A stretch of DNA of 64,000 nucleotides from an uncultured Bacilli bacterium (GTDB lineage Bacteria > Bacillota_I > Bacilli_A > RF39 > UBA660). Below are positions 9,702 through 19,008 of the stretch, one piece after another; position 1 is the stretch's first letter; every line of letters starts with the position of its first letter. The stretch spans positions 1 to 64,000 of the forward strand of contig CAKOHR010000002.1 in the NCBI GenBank assembly GCA_934085825.1. Direction: 5' to 3'. A program made the position numbers and the translations under genes. The notes beneath the pieces are model-generated. The model ran no database searches. It was not told the origin of the DNA and worked only from the letters and a program-made list of their open reading frames with translations.

Positions 9702-10925
9702 TTAATACCAAAGTGGATGCTTACTTGTTAGTTCAAGTACTTCTTTTTCAAGATTTTCAAGTATTTCTTCATTATCACTATTTTTAAGGGCTGTTGCTAT
9801 AATATGACCAACTTGCTCAAAATCTGCTTCTGTAAAACCTCTGGTTGTCATAGCTGGTGAACCAAGTCTTAAACCACTCGTTACCATTGGGGATTCAGTT
9901 TCGCCAGGAATTGTGTTTTTATTCGTTGTAATATGTATTCTATCAAGTAAATTTTGGGCATCTTTACCAGTTAGGCCACATCCACTTTTAACATCCACAA
10001 GGATTAAATGATTATCAGTTCCGCCTGATATAATTCTAAATCCTTCATTTGATAAAGTTTCTGCTAAAACTTTGATATTTTTTAGCACATTTTCTTGATA
10101 TGTTTTAAATTCTGGTTGCAATGCTTCATAGAAACATTCGGCTTTAGCTGCTATGACATGCATAAGTGGTCCTCCTTGAATGCCTGGGAAGATTGTCTTG
10201 TCAATTTTTTTAGCTATTTCAGGATCATTTGTTAAAATAAGTCCTCCGCGTGGGCCACGTAAAGTTTTATGAGTTGTTGATGTTACTACATGAGCGTAAG
10301 GTACTGGTGATGGATGAAGTCCTGCTGCAACAAGCCCCGCTATGTGTGCCATATCAACCATTAAATATGCTCCTACTTTATCACAAATTTCTCTAAATCT
10401 TTTAAAATCAATTGTTCTTGAATATGCTGATGCTCCAGCAATAACCATCTTTGGCTTTTCTTCTAAAACTCTTCTTTCAATTTCATCATAGTTAATTTCT
10501 TCAGTTTTAGAATCTATGTCATAATCAACAATTTCATAATCTTTACCGCTAAAAGACATTTTATGGCCATGAGTTAAATGTCCTCCATTAGATAAGCTCA
10601 TTCCCATTACTTTATCACCATGGTTAAGTAAGGCTCTATAAACAGCCATATTAGCACTGGAACCAGAATGAGGTTGAACATTGGCATATAGAGCACCAAA
10701 TAATTCTTTAGCATAGTTTATGGCTTGTGTTTCGAACACATCAATATATTCACATCCGCCATAATATCTCTTGCCAGGATATCCTTCGGCATATTTATTT
10801 GTTAAAATGCTTCCTTGTAATTTCAATACATCATTTGATACATAGTTTTCACTAGCAATTAACTCAATATTGTCTTCTTGTCTTTTTCTTTCTTTTCTTA
10901 ATGCTTCTTCTAAAATTTTGTCCAT
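9702..10925 (-). CDS. glyA: Serine hydroxymethyltransferase
   Basis: PLP enzyme converting serine and tetrahydrofolate to glycine and methylene-tetrahydrofolate, the one-carbon source for ThyA. The 407 residues include the PLP lysine in [16 protein letters not shown] (near residue 225), the [15 protein letters not shown] segment and [12 protein letters not shown]. The start has GGAGAAAGATA immediately upstream, one base after the folD stop, so translation is probably coupled. Confidence 0.97.
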   Translation of the reverse strand: MDKILEEALRKERKRQEDNIELIASENYVSNDVLKLQGSILTNKYAEGYPGKRYYGGCEYIDVFETQAINYAKELFGALYANVQPHSGSSANMAVYRALLNHGDKVMGMSLSNGGHLTHGHKMSFSGKDYEIVDYDIDSKTEEINYDEIERRVLEEKPKMVIAGASAYSRTIDFKRFREICDKVGAYLMVDMAHIAGLVAAGLHPSPVPYAHVVTSTTHKTLRGPRGGLILTNDPEIAKKIDKTIFPGIQGGPLMHVIAAKAECFYEALQPEFKTYQENVLKNIKVLAETLSNEGFRIISGGTDNHLILVDVKSGCGLTGKDAQNLLDRIHITTNKNTIPGETESPMVTSGLRLGSPAMTTRGFTEADFEQVGHIIATALKNSDNEEILENLEKEVLELTSKHPLWY

Positions 10926-10926
10926 A

Positions 10927-11751
10927 TTATCTTTCTCCTTCTTTCATTTCTATTAAATTATCTATTATCATTGCAACAGTCATTGGTCCTACACCTCCAG
11001 GATTTGGAGTTACATACGATGCTTTTTCATAAGCCGTTTTTTCAATATCTCCCACTATTTTACCATCATTTCTAGATACACCTACATCTATTAAGACTGA
11101 ATTTTTTCTTACCATATCTTTTTTAATTAAATTTGGTATTCCAGCCGCTGCCACTAATATATCAGCTTGCACGGTATAATTTTCTAAATCTTTAGTTTTT
11201 GAATGGCATAAAGTAACTGTTGCATTTCTGTTTTCAAGAGCAAGTGCTAATGGTTTTCCCACAATATTTCCGCGCCCTACAATGACAACATGTGAGCTTT
11301 CAATCGGAATGTTATAGTAATCTAATAGCTTTATAATACCTTTTACTGTACAAGGCAGAATACTTTTTCTTTTTAGATACAAATTATATACATTATCTTT
11401 AGTAAAACCATCAACATCTTTTTTAGCACTAATTAGGCTTGAACATTTATCAAAATTTAAATGATTTGGTATCGGACTTTGAAGAATAATTCCCGTTACA
11501 GTTTGATCTTTATTAAGATCATTTATTAAAGTTATTAACTTTTTTTCACTAACATTATCATCTAAATTATAAACCTTAGTTTCTATTCCAACTTCACCAC
11601 AATACTTAACTTTATTTTTAATGTATATTTTACTGACATCATCTTCACCAACTTCAATTATAGCTAATTTTATGTTTAAGTTTTCTTTGATAATTTTTTC
11701 TTTATATTGAATTATTAATTCATCTCTAAGTTTTTTGCCATCTAGCAACAT
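10927..11751 (-). CDS. folD: Methylene-THF dehydrogenase / cyclohydrolase
   Basis: Bifunctional FolD interconverting methylene-, methenyl- and formyl-tetrahydrofolate with NADP. The 274 residues are slightly short. Signatures: [18 protein letters not shown] (substrate lysine region), [13 protein letters not shown], the [15 protein letters not shown] nucleotide-binding stretch and [15 protein letters not shown] at the C-terminus. It lies between ruvB and glyA in the operon, with AAGGAGG before its ATG. Confidence 0.96.
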   Translation of the reverse strand: MLLDGKKLRDELIIQYKEKIIKENLNIKLAIIEVGEDDVSKIYIKNKVKYCGEVGIETKVYNLDDNVSEKKLITLINDLNKDQTVTGIILQSPIPNHLNFDKCSSLISAKKDVDGFTKDNVYNLYLKRKSILPCTVKGIIKLLDYYNIPIESSHVVIVGRGNIVGKPLALALENRNATVTLCHSKTKDLENYTVQADILVAAAGIPNLIKKDMVRKNSVLIDVGVSRNDGKIVGDIEKTAYEKASYVTPNPGGVGPMTVAMIIDNLIEMKEGER

Positions 11752-11763
11752 TTATATTCCTCC

Positions 11764-12768
11764 TTAAAATAGTGACATATTATGATCAATCCCTAAATGT
11801 TTGTAAGCTTTTTCACAAGCAACACGACCACTTCTAGTTCTTTTTATAAAACCTTCTTGAAGCAAGAATGGTTCTACAACATCTTCAATTGTTGTTATCT
11901 CTTCACCTATTGCTGTAGATATTGTTTCAACTCCAACCGGGCCACCATTAAATTTTATAATTAAAGCATTTAAGTATTCAATATCAATATTATCAAGACC
12001 ATACGTATCAACATTTAATCTTTCCAGAGCTTTAAGTGTAATGTCTAAATCTATTAAGCCATTACCTTCTACTAGAGCAAAGTCTCTAACTCTTTTAAAT
12101 AATCTATTAGCAAGTCTTGGTGTCTTTCTACTTCTTTTAGCAAGCTCAAGTGCAGCATCATCAGTTATGTTCATATTTAAAACATTACTAGTTCTTTTAA
12201 CTATGTTTGAAAGCTCTTCATCACTATAAAATTCCAACTTATTTACAATGCCAAATCTATCACGGAGAGGATTTGATAAATCTCCAGCTCTAGTTGTAGC
12301 ACCAACCAAAGTAAATGGAGGTAAATCTATTTTTATAGATCTACTTTTACCTTCCCCACCAATTACTACATTAATCGTAAAGTCTTCCATAGCAGAATAT
12401 AATATTTCTTCTACTACAGCTGGTATTCGATGTATTTCATCAATAAATAAAACATCTCCAGGTTCAAGTGTTGAAAGAATTGCCGCTAAGTCTCCACTTT
12501 TTTCTATTGAAGGACCAGTTGCAGTTTTAATATTACTTCCAAGTTCATTTGCTATAATATGTGCAAGAGTTGTTTTTCCGAGTCCCGGAGGGCCATATAA
12601 AAGTACATGATCCAGTGGCTCATTACGCATTTTGGCCGCCTCAATGAAAACATGCAGATTAGCTTTTATCTTTTCTTGCCCAACATATTCTTCTAAGCTT
12701 TCTGGCCTTATATTTTTATCAAAAACATCTTCATATGTTAAATTACTATCAATTATTCTATCTTCCAT
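11764..12768 (-). CDS. ruvB: Holliday junction branch-migration helicase RuvB
   Basis: Hexameric AAA+ motor that drives Holliday junction branch migration with RuvA. The 334 residues show [15 protein letters not shown] near the N-terminus, Walker [15 protein letters not shown] (about residue 57-70), Walker B LFIDEIHR (about 105-112), sensor [18 protein letters not shown], and the C-terminal winged helix with [13 protein letters not shown]. It starts in the TAATG overlap with the upstream HAD gene. Its partner ruvA is 2.5 kb away in another operon, unlike the common ruvAB pair. Confidence 0.97.
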   Translation of the reverse strand: MEDRIIDSNLTYEDVFDKNIRPESLEEYVGQEKIKANLHVFIEAAKMRNEPLDHVLLYGPPGLGKTTLAHIIANELGSNIKTATGPSIEKSGDLAAILSTLEPGDVLFIDEIHRIPAVVEEILYSAMEDFTINVVIGGEGKSRSIKIDLPPFTLVGATTRAGDLSNPLRDRFGIVNKLEFYSDEELSNIVKRTSNVLNMNITDDAALELAKRSRKTPRLANRLFKRVRDFALVEGNGLIDLDITLKALERLNVDTYGLDNIDIEYLNALIIKFNGGPVGVETISTAIGEEITTIEDVVEPFLLQEGFIKRTRSGRVACEKAYKHLGIDHNMSLF

Positions 12769-13313
12769 TATTTATCCCCCATTTGCGAAACAATTTTTTG
12801 AATTTCTTGCCAACTATTTACAATTTTATGCTTGCTAGTTAAATCAGCAGTCATTCTTAAAGTTTTAATGCCTACTGAAGCCATTTCATCTAGAACACTT
12901 TCCTTATCATCAATAAATAAATCCAGCTTGTACTTTAAAGCAGTTTGGGCTTTACTATCTTTAAAAAATATTATTTCATCGAAAGGTATTTTTTCTTTTT
13001 CAAAATACATGCTAGTTAAATGTAATGTTCTTAAATTGATGAAATTATTTGTTTTTTCTACTCCTCTTGCTGTTATAAAAATAATTTTATATCCCAAATT
13101 GTGCCATATTTCAAGAGTGCCTTTAACATCTGCTTTAATATTAACATTATATACTATGTCGCTTAAATAATTAGTCAAAAAATCTTTTAACTTTTCTTCA
13201 CTTAAATTATGATAATCTTTAGCTTCATTATATCTATAATCATTTTTAACAAGTAAATTAGCTAAAAGTGAGGTTTCAGTTATTGTGTTGTCAATATCAA
13301 TCCCAATTTTCAT
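12768..13313 (-). CDS. HAD-superfamily 5'-nucleotidase-like phosphatase
   Basis: The protein of 181 residues has HAD motif [12 protein letters not shown] (nucleophile and acid Asp), motif [10 protein letters not shown], and motif [12 protein letters not shown] with LFIDDKESV, matching NT5C-like/YqfW-like putative nucleotidases. It leads the operon of thymidylate and folate genes, so a role on deoxynucleotides is plausible but not shown. The ATG at 13313 follows AAGGTGGTGG. Confidence 0.8.
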   Translation of the reverse strand: MKIGIDIDNTITETSLLANLLVKNDYRYNEAKDYHNLSEEKLKDFLTNYLSDIVYNVNIKADVKGTLEIWHNLGYKIIFITARGVEKTNNFINLRTLHLTSMYFEKEKIPFDEIIFFKDSKAQTALKYKLDLFIDDKESVLDEMASVGIKTLRMTADLTSKHKIVNSWQEIQKIVSQMGDK

Positions 13314-13342
13314 TTTTAACCACCACCTTGCATATTAGATTT

Positions 13343-13371
13343 ATTATATAACATAAATTGATTTTAGCCAA
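13343..13371 (-). promoter_or_regulatory. Proximal promoter of the HAD-ruvB-...-queA operon
   Basis: Minus strand: -35 TTGGCT (13371-13366), 17-bp spacer, -10 TATAAT (13348-13343), about 30 bp before the HAD gene start. Confidence 0.55.
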
Positions 13372-13400
13372 TAAAATTTTTGACTTTTTACTACAAATTA

Positions 13401-13429
13401 ATTTTACCAAACAAATATTTGGTAGTCAA
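13401..13429 (-). promoter_or_regulatory. Distal promoter with inverted-repeat operator in the spacer
   Basis: Minus strand: -35 TTGACT (13429-13424), 17 bp, -10 TAAAAT (13406-13401). The inverted repeat TACCAAA-6-TTTGGTA (13405-13424) fills the spacer, an ideal place for a repressor of the thymidylate/folate operon. The regulator is unknown. Confidence 0.5.
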
Positions 13430-13462
13430 GTTAATTTTTTTTAAATATTTTTTGATTATAGA

Positions 13463-13491
13463 TTGTAGAAATTAAAAATATAGTGTATAAT
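13463..13491 (+). promoter_or_regulatory. Promoter of the PilB/GspE-like gene
   Basis: -35 TTGTAG (13463-13468), 17-bp spacer, -10 TATAAT (13486-13491), 23 bp before the GTG start. Confidence 0.6.
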
Positions 13492-13513
13492 AATAAAAGA
13501 ATAAAGGAATTGT

Positions 13514-14803
13514 GTGATACAGATGTTTAGAGATTTTGACTACGAAAATAAACCTGTTGTTGATATTGTAAATGAAATGATCATTGACGCTGTAAAGAAA
13601 AAAGCTTCAGATATTCATTTTGATCCAACTGAAGATTGTCTTAATGTCCGCATTAGAATTGATGGGGAACTTTTAGAGTATGCTAAAGTTCCTGCTTTTG
13701 TCAAAAAAAATCTATTAACTAGAATTAAAATTATAAGTGGAATGAACATAACTGAATCAAGACTTCCTCAAGATGGTGCTATTAAAAGTATTGGAGATAT
13801 TGGGGACTTAGACCTCCGTGTTTCCTCTCTACCTATAGTTGATGGGGAAAAAATAGTTATTCGTATTTTAAATTATTCAATGTCTTCTGGAGGCCTTGAA
13901 AATTTAGGGCTTTCGCCAAAAAACTTAGATAAAATTAATAAATTAATAAAAATGCCAAATGGTATTATTATGGTTGCTGGTGCTACTGGTTCAGGTAAAT
14001 CAACTACTGTTTATAGTATGCTTCAAATTTTAAATACTGTTTCAAGAAACATAATTACCGTTGAAGATCCAGTCGAAATGAAAATCGCTGGTATCAATCA
14101 AGTACAAGTTATGAGTGATATTGGTCTTACCTTTGGCAATACTTTAAGAAGTATTCTTCGTCAAGACCCAGATGTTATAATGATCGGAGAAATTCGTGAT
14201 GATGAAACTGCTCGTATTGCTGTTCGTGCTTCAATTACTGGTCACTTGGTTTTATCTACAATTCATACTAATAATTCTTTAAATACAATTGAAAGACTTC
14301 TTGATATGGAAGTTGAAAGATATTTACTTGGTAGTGCTCTAACTGGTATTATTTCTCAAAGACTTGTTAAAAGACTATGTCCAAAATGTAGAACAAGTAG
14401 ACCTACTACAAACTATGAAAAAATATTATTTGAAAAAGTTTTAGGCAAAGAAGTAAATGAAGTATATATTCCTAGAGGATGTAGTGAGTGTATAAATGGT
14501 TATGCTGGCCGTATTGCCATTCATGAAGTTTTGGAAATTACTCAGGAAATACGTGATGCTATTACAAACAACGTTAGAAAAAGTGAACTTAGAAATTTAG
14601 TTTATAAAAAATCTGATGTTACTTCTTTATTGGAAGATGGACTTGAAAAAGTAGTTGCTGGCCTTACTAGTGTTGATGAAATACTTAGAGTGATTGATGT
14701 TGATGATGATATTGGTGAAGAAGATACAGATATTAAAGATGCATTCATAGGTAAATCTTCAAATAATAAGGAAATAAAAATAGAAGAAATTGAAACGTTA
14801 TAA
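13514..14803 (+). CDS. Type II secretion / type IV pilus assembly ATPase
   Basis: PilB/GspE-type hexameric ATPase powering pilin assembly or secretion at the membrane's cytoplasmic face. The 429 residues show the linker-type N-domain (ASDIHFDPTEDCLNVRIRIDG), Walker A GATGSGKSTT (about residue 155), the Asp box TVEDPVEMKI, Walker B-like DVIMIGEIRDDETA, the His box GHLVLSTIHTNN, and paired CPKC/CSEC zinc ligands. It lacks the long N-terminal N1 domain of classical PilB. GTG at 13514 has AAAGGA at good spacing; ATG at 13523 would be too far. A prepilin gene converges on it, but no PilC, PilD or PilM relatives are visible. Confidence 0.9.
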   Translation: MIQMFRDFDYENKPVVDIVNEMIIDAVKKKASDIHFDPTEDCLNVRIRIDGELLEYAKVPAFVKKNLLTRIKIISGMNITESRLPQDGAIKSIGDIGDLDLRVSSLPIVDGEKIVIRILNYSMSSGGLENLGLSPKNLDKINKLIKMPNGIIMVAGATGSGKSTTVYSMLQILNTVSRNIITVEDPVEMKIAGINQVQVMSDIGLTFGNTLRSILRQDPDVIMIGEIRDDETARIAVRASITGHLVLSTIHTNNSLNTIERLLDMEVERYLLGSALTGIISQRLVKRLCPKCRTSRPTTNYEKILFEKVLGKEVNEVYIPRGCSECINGYAGRIAIHEVLEITQEIRDAITNNVRKSELRNLVYKKSDVTSLLEDGLEKVVAGLTSVDEILRVIDVDDDIGEEDTDIKDAFIGKSSNNKEIKIEEIETL

Positions 14804-14822
14804 ATTCAATTTCTTCTTTTAT
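14783..14822. terminator. Bidirectional terminator between pilus ATPase and prepilin genes
   Basis: Perfect 12-bp stem GAAGAAATTGAA/TTCAATTTCTTC (14783-14794, 14805-14816), 10-nt loop, then TTTTATTT on the plus strand. It contains the stop codon of the ATPase gene and can also end the convergent prepilin transcript. Confidence 0.8.
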
Positions 14823-15316
14823 TTCTCAGCAATTATGCCACTGTACTTTGCATATACAATATCATTTTCTACATAAATATATACTTTAACTCTATTTACA
14901 TAATATCCATTTTCAAAATTTACTTCTTCGTCAGAAGGTACTATAACTTTAGCTTTATCTATTGTTTTATTTACTATTACTTTATAATCTGTTGTATCAT
15001 CGTATTCAATTCTTTCTTTAGAACTTAGATAATTTCTGTTTAATAAAGTTTGTACAGTTACTGTTAAACATGGACTTATAGTTTGATCATCTATTTCACA
15101 ACTATACTCACTAGGATCTAAATTTTTTATATATTCTTTTTTGTCAGTTCCAAAACTTTCACCTGCGGCTTCAATTAAATTGATGTTGTTATTCCATAAA
15201 CTTTCATTAATTCCTTTTTTAGCAGCAGAAATACCAACACTTCCCATTAAAGTTATAATTGATAAAATAACTATTGCAGCTAGTAGTTCCACTAGTGTAA
15301 AACCTTTTTTTTCCAT
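14819..15316 (-). CDS. Type IV prepilin-like protein
   Basis: The N-terminus MEKKGFTLVELLAAIVILSI is a class III prepilin signal: short basic leader, cleavage after Gly5, Phe6, the Glu at position +5 of the mature chain, and a hydrophobic helix. The remaining 140 residues are a small globular head with two Cys in SCEIDDQTISPC that could form a disulfide. It starts 8 bp after ruvA with AGGTG upstream and faces the assembly ATPase gene tail to tail, so the two probably function together. Confidence 0.88.
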   Translation of the reverse strand: MEKKGFTLVELLAAIVILSIITLMGSVGISAAKKGINESLWNNNINLIEAAGESFGTDKKEYIKNLDPSEYSCEIDDQTISPCLTVTVQTLLNRNYLSSKERIEYDDTTDYKVIVNKTIDKAKVIVPSDEEVNFENGYYVNRVKVYIYVENDIVYAKYSGIIAEK

Positions 15317-15323
15317 TCTTCAC

Positions 15324-15878
15324 CTATTTAAGTAACAATCTTAAAGCATCTTTTACTTGATCTTCAAGAGATTTACTATGATCAACATTACCAATTACTT
15401 TTTTTATTTCTACTGTTTTATATCCTAAAGCACTTAATGTATCCATTAAATCTTCTGATGTATCGTCTTCAACTTCACTAATTTCAATATCAATTTTACC
15501 TTTTAAATCAAGTACTATTTGACGAGCTAGTTTTTCTCCAATCTTTGGGAATTTAGTTAAATATAATATATTTTCTCTATTTATAGCATCAACTATACCA
15601 CTTATAGAACCAGTTGCAAGTATTGGAAGTGCAAGTTTTGCTCCTAAACCTTTTACACTAATTAGTTTTAAAAATAGCTCAAATTCATCTTTTTCTTTAA
15701 ATCCATACAAACTATACTCATCTTCAGCTATTTTATTATATACATATACCTTGTATTCTTTATTTATTTCGTAACAAAATGGATTTGGAACATATATTAG
15801 ATAACCTACTCCTGATGCTTCAACTACAATATTGTTAGTACCTATTTCAGTTACAAAACCTTTTATATAACTATACAT
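15324..15878 (-). CDS. ruvA: Holliday junction branch-migration protein RuvA
   Basis: Tetrameric junction-binding partner of RuvB. The start MYSYIKGFVTEIGTNNIVVE is the family N-terminus, so ATG at 15878 (preceded by GGTGAT) is preferred over in-frame codons up to 15923; this gives 184 residues. Helix-hairpin-helix signatures ISVKGLGAKLALPIL and FPKIGEKLARQIVLDLKGK are present, followed by the C-terminal three-helix domain III (DLMDTLSALGYKTVEI). It sits between obgE and the prepilin gene. Confidence 0.95.
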   Translation of the reverse strand: MYSYIKGFVTEIGTNNIVVEASGVGYLIYVPNPFCYEINKEYKVYVYNKIAEDEYSLYGFKEKDEFELFLKLISVKGLGAKLALPILATGSISGIVDAINRENILYLTKFPKIGEKLARQIVLDLKGKIDIEISEVEDDTSEDLMDTLSALGYKTVEIKKVIGNVDHSKSLEDQVKDALRLLLK

Positions 15879-15969
15879 TATTATCACCAGTAATATGATA
15901 TCAAAATTATATAAAATTATCAAGTACCCGTGCTATCTCATGAGAGTATTTTTTTACTAACAAAAAGTA

Positions 15970-17235
15970 TTAGTCTTTAAACGTAAACATGTAATCTAGT
16001 ATTTGAACTTCATCTCCAGGTTTAGCACCAAGTCTTTCTAATTCATCTTCAATACCCATTCCTTTAAATTTACGAGCAAATCTAAGTACACCTTCATCTT
16101 CATTAAATTTAGTCATTAATAATAATGTCTCAATTTCTTTACCACTTACAATCCAGATATTGCCATCTCTTCTAATATTATATGGTTTATTATCTTCATA
16201 TTTATAAATTTTAAAACTTTCACTTGGATATAATTCGTCTTTTGGAGTTTCATCTAGTATTTCCATAAGTCTTTCTATCATTTTGTCTATACCACTTAAA
16301 TCAAAAGAACTTATAGGTATAACTTCTAATTCAGGATAAGTTTTTTTAAACTTTTCTAAGTTTTCTGTTCCCTTTTCTAAATCCATTTTACTTGCTATAA
16401 CTACTTCTTTTTTATTTTTAAGAATATCACTATATTTTATAACTTCATTTCTTATGATTTTATAGTCTTCGATTGGATCTCTTTCTTCAGAAGCTCCCAT
16501 ATCAACAACATGAGCCATTATTCTTGTACGCATGGCATGTTTTAAAAATTCTGTTCCAAGTCCTACTCCATCTGATGCGCCTTCAATAAGGCCTGGTAAA
16601 TCAGCCATTACAAAACTTTTACCATTTCTAAGCTTTACGACACCTAAATTAGGGTTTAATGTGGTAAAATGATATGCGGCAATTTTAGGTTTAGATGAAC
16701 TAATTACGGATAAAAGCGTTGATTTTCCTACACTTGGCATACCTACTAAGCCAACATCTGCTAAAACTTTAAGTTCTAGTCTAACTTCAATTTCTTCTCC
16801 AGGTTCTCCTCTTTCACTAAACTTTGGTGCTGGCATATCATGAGTTGCAAATGATTTATTTCCTTTTCCCCCACGTCCACCATGAGCTACAACAAATTCT
16901 TCCCCATCATTTATTAAATCAGCCATTACTTCTTTAGTAGCTTTATTAATAACGGTAGTTCCTTCTGGAACACCAATAATAATATTTTCAGCATTTTTAC
17001 CATATTTATTAGAACCCTTACCATTTTCTCCTTTTGGTGCTTTGATTATTTTTTTATAACTTAAATCTACTAATGTTTTTAAACTTTTATCTACCTTAAA
17101 AATTATGCTAGCACCACGACCACCATTTCCACCATCTGGTCCTCCCATTGGTACAAACTTTTCTCTTCTAAATGAAGTACAGCCATCTCCACCAGGACCT
17201 GCCATTAATTTTATATTAAGTTCATCAACAAACAT
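15970..17235 (-). CDS. obgE: Obg family GTPase
   Basis: Ribosome-associated GTPase needed for 50S maturation and stress signalling. The 421 residues contain the glycine-rich Obg fold (GPGGDGCTSFRREKFVPMGG at 14-33), the G1 motif GMPSVGKST, the switch region with YHFTTLNPNLG, G3 DLPGLIEGA, G4 ASKMDLE and the C-terminal OCT domain. GAGGTGAAATA precedes the ATG. It heads the obgE-ruvA-prepilin run; no clear operon promoter was identified. Confidence 0.97.
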   Translation of the reverse strand: MFVDELNIKLMAGPGGDGCTSFRREKFVPMGGPDGGNGGRGASIIFKVDKSLKTLVDLSYKKIIKAPKGENGKGSNKYGKNAENIIIGVPEGTTVINKATKEVMADLINDGEEFVVAHGGRGGKGNKSFATHDMPAPKFSERGEPGEEIEVRLELKVLADVGLVGMPSVGKSTLLSVISSSKPKIAAYHFTTLNPNLGVVKLRNGKSFVMADLPGLIEGASDGVGLGTEFLKHAMRTRIMAHVVDMGASEERDPIEDYKIIRNEVIKYSDILKNKKEVVIASKMDLEKGTENLEKFKKTYPELEVIPISSFDLSGIDKMIERLMEILDETPKDELYPSESFKIYKYEDNKPYNIRRDGNIWIVSGKEIETLLLMTKFNEDEGVLRFARKFKGMGIEDELERLGAKPGDEVQILDYMFTFKD

Positions 17236-17410
17236 AGTTATTTCACCTCGTTTATAATTTTACCATAATTTCTTCGCATATTCCACTAAAAGTTGTAATT
17301 ATTCTTATTTGGCTTGGTCACATTCTTTTTTATTATTCTTTTAGAATAGATAAAAGTGTTTTACATAGAATTATTAATGGTCTGTATAGCAAATTTTATG
17401 CTACAACCAG

Positions 17411-17491
17411 TTGACATAACTATAAGTTTTATGGTATAGTTGTGTTGTTAAAGAAGCAAAAGCGTTGGTACAACAAGGTTGCTTCTTTTTT
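17411..17491 (+). ncRNA. Candidate very short transcript ending in a terminator
   Basis: A consensus-like promoter TTGACA (17411-17416), 18-bp spacer, TATAGT (17435-17440) is followed after about 10 bp by stem AAGAAGCAA/TTGCTTCTT (17451-17459, 17479-17487) and a T-run. The RNA would be only about 45 nt. It could equally be the terminator of the minus-strand gene next door plus a chance promoter. The rest of 17236-17490 shows no gene. Confidence 0.35.
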
Positions 17492-18096
17492 CATTTTCTT
17501 TTGTATATTTTTATATAACCATTTTTACCAACTAAAATCACTATATCTAACCAGGAATAATCTGATTTATTTAAAGCTTTTTTTATTTGACGCACCGCTT
17601 CAATATTAGTTAAGTCACATTCATCTCTTAATAATGAAATTATTACATTTTTTGTTTGACCTTTTGCTTGATCAAATGCGTGAGTTATTTTATGATTTTT
17701 GCTTTTAATGTTATTACTTCTTTTAGGGGCCTTTATGTCATAGTATCTTTTGTTTGTATGCAATAATTTGTTATAATATTCAGCGTCTGGTGTTCTTACG
17801 CCTTTTTCCTGAACTCTATGTATAATATTAAATTGGCCCCCTATTTGATTTTGAATTTTCTTTAGTGTCATTCTCTCAACTTCTGTTATATCTTTAGTAT
17901 CGAATAATGCATTTTCAGAATTAAATTTTAAATACTTAGATATTTCAGGTATTTCATTATTATTTGGAATGGCTTTTTTTATTATATTATTAGTGATATC
18001 CTCATAATGAATTTGTTTTTCAACAATACAATATTTATTTTCTTCAGCAAACCTTTGTATACTTAAATACATATAAAAACACTTTCTAAGCATCAT
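17491..18096 (-). CDS. Orphan CdiA-CT-like nuclease-domain protein
   Basis: The protein of 201 residues ends in a domain like the tRNA-nuclease C-terminal toxin domains of CdiA and phage-linked relatives: RTPDAEYYNKL, then YYDIKAPKR (D-x-K of a PD-(D/E)xK-like core), then HAFDQAKGQTKNVIISLL and LDIVILVG. The N-terminal 90 residues are unrecognised. There is no signal, secretion partner or adjacent immunity gene. Two starts are possible, ATG at 18096 or ATG at 18072; the first lies inside a large inverted repeat. Toxin function is inferred from domain resemblance. Confidence 0.6.
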   Translation of the reverse strand: MMLRKCFYMYLSIQRFAEENKYCIVEKQIHYEDITNNIIKKAIPNNNEIPEISKYLKFNSENALFDTKDITEVERMTLKKIQNQIGGQFNIIHRVQEKGVRTPDAEYYNKLLHTNKRYYDIKAPKRSNNIKSKNHKITHAFDQAKGQTKNVIISLLRDECDLTNIEAVRQIKKALNKSDYSWLDIVILVGKNGYIKIYKRK

Positions 18097-18144
18097 ATAA
18101 TTAAGACATTTTTATCATGTCTTCATAATGCTGTAAAGTGTTTT
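18076..18144. repeat. Long imperfect inverted repeat over a start codon
   Basis: AAAACACTTT (18076-18085) pairs with AAAGTGTTTT (18135-18144); inside it AGCAT pairs with ATGCT and AAGACAT with ATGTCTT around a 7-nt loop. The folded region includes the ATG at 18096 of the nuclease gene and could hide its ribosome-binding site, or it could be a decayed MITE-like element. Confidence 0.5.
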
Positions 18145-18232
18145 AAATTCTGTACAAACAAACTATAACATAATATAAATATATTTGCAATGTAAAAAGC
18201 AACTTTTAATAACGAATCTTATCATAAACTAT

Positions 18233-18261
18233 TTTACTTTTTAATATATACATGCTATAAT
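18233..18261 (+). promoter_or_regulatory. Promoter of trmB
   Basis: -35 TTTACT (18233-18238), 17-bp spacer, -10 TATAAT (18256-18261). Confidence 0.55.
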
Positions 18262-18285
18262 TTTCTAGAGAAAGAAGGACATATC

Positions 18286-18924
18286 ATGGAATATAATAAA
18301 ATTAAAAATGCAGATAAAATAATTGAGAATAGTAAATACTTTGTAAAAGATCCATATAGATATAAAAATAAGTGGCATGATTTATTTGGTAATAAGAATC
18401 CAATTAGTCTAGAACTTGGTATGGGACGCGGAGAATTTATCATTAATATGGCAAAAAAATATCCCAATATTAACTTTATTGGGTTAGAACTTTATCCATC
18501 TCAAATGGTTATGGCTACAGAAAAACTTCAAAAAGAAAAATTAACTAATTTGAAGTTAATTAATGATGATGCCAGAAATATTGATAAGATATTTGGTAAA
18601 GAAATATCAACAATATATTTAACATTTTCAGAACCTTGGCCAAAAGGAATTGATGAAAAAAATAGATTCACGCATATAAGTTATTTAAAACTTTATGATA
18701 GAATATTTAAAAAAGATAAACATATTATTTTAAAAACAGATAATAAAGGATTATTTGCTTATTCTCTTGAGACACTATCACAGTATTGGTATACATTTAA
18801 TAAAGTTAGTTTAGATCTTCATCATGATGAAAGAAATATTAGTAACATAATGACTGATTTTGAAAAACAATATGAAAAAGAAGGAAGACCAATCTATTAT
18901 GTAGATGCTAAATTTGATGATTAA
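18286..18924 (+). CDS. trmB: tRNA (guanine-N7-)-methyltransferase
   Basis: SAM-dependent enzyme making m7G46 in tRNA. The 212 residues carry the SAM-binding motif LELGMGRGEFIINMAKKYP, NFIGLELYPSQM, and the family motif TFSEPWPKGID followed by NRFTHISYLKLYDRIF; the usual FPDPWPKKRH appears here as FSEPWPKGID, a modest departure. The start codon follows AGAAAGAAGGAC. Single-gene unit with its own promoter and terminator. Confidence 0.93.
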   Translation: MEYNKIKNADKIIENSKYFVKDPYRYKNKWHDLFGNKNPISLELGMGRGEFIINMAKKYPNINFIGLELYPSQMVMATEKLQKEKLTNLKLINDDARNIDKIFGKEISTIYLTFSEPWPKGIDEKNRFTHISYLKLYDRIFKKDKHIILKTDNKGLFAYSLETLSQYWYTFNKVSLDLHHDERNISNIMTDFEKQYEKEGRPIYYVDAKFDD

Positions 18925-18949
18925 AACACCATAAGAATTGGTGTTTTTA
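18923..18949 (+). terminator. Terminator of trmB
   Basis: Stem AAAACACC/GGTGTTTT (18923-18930, 18940-18947) with a U-run; the stem begins at the trmB stop. Confidence 0.75.
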
Positions 18950-19008
18950 TTTGGTTAAAAACAAAACATTATACTTATTAAAACATATATTAATATAGGT
19001 GGTGCATC

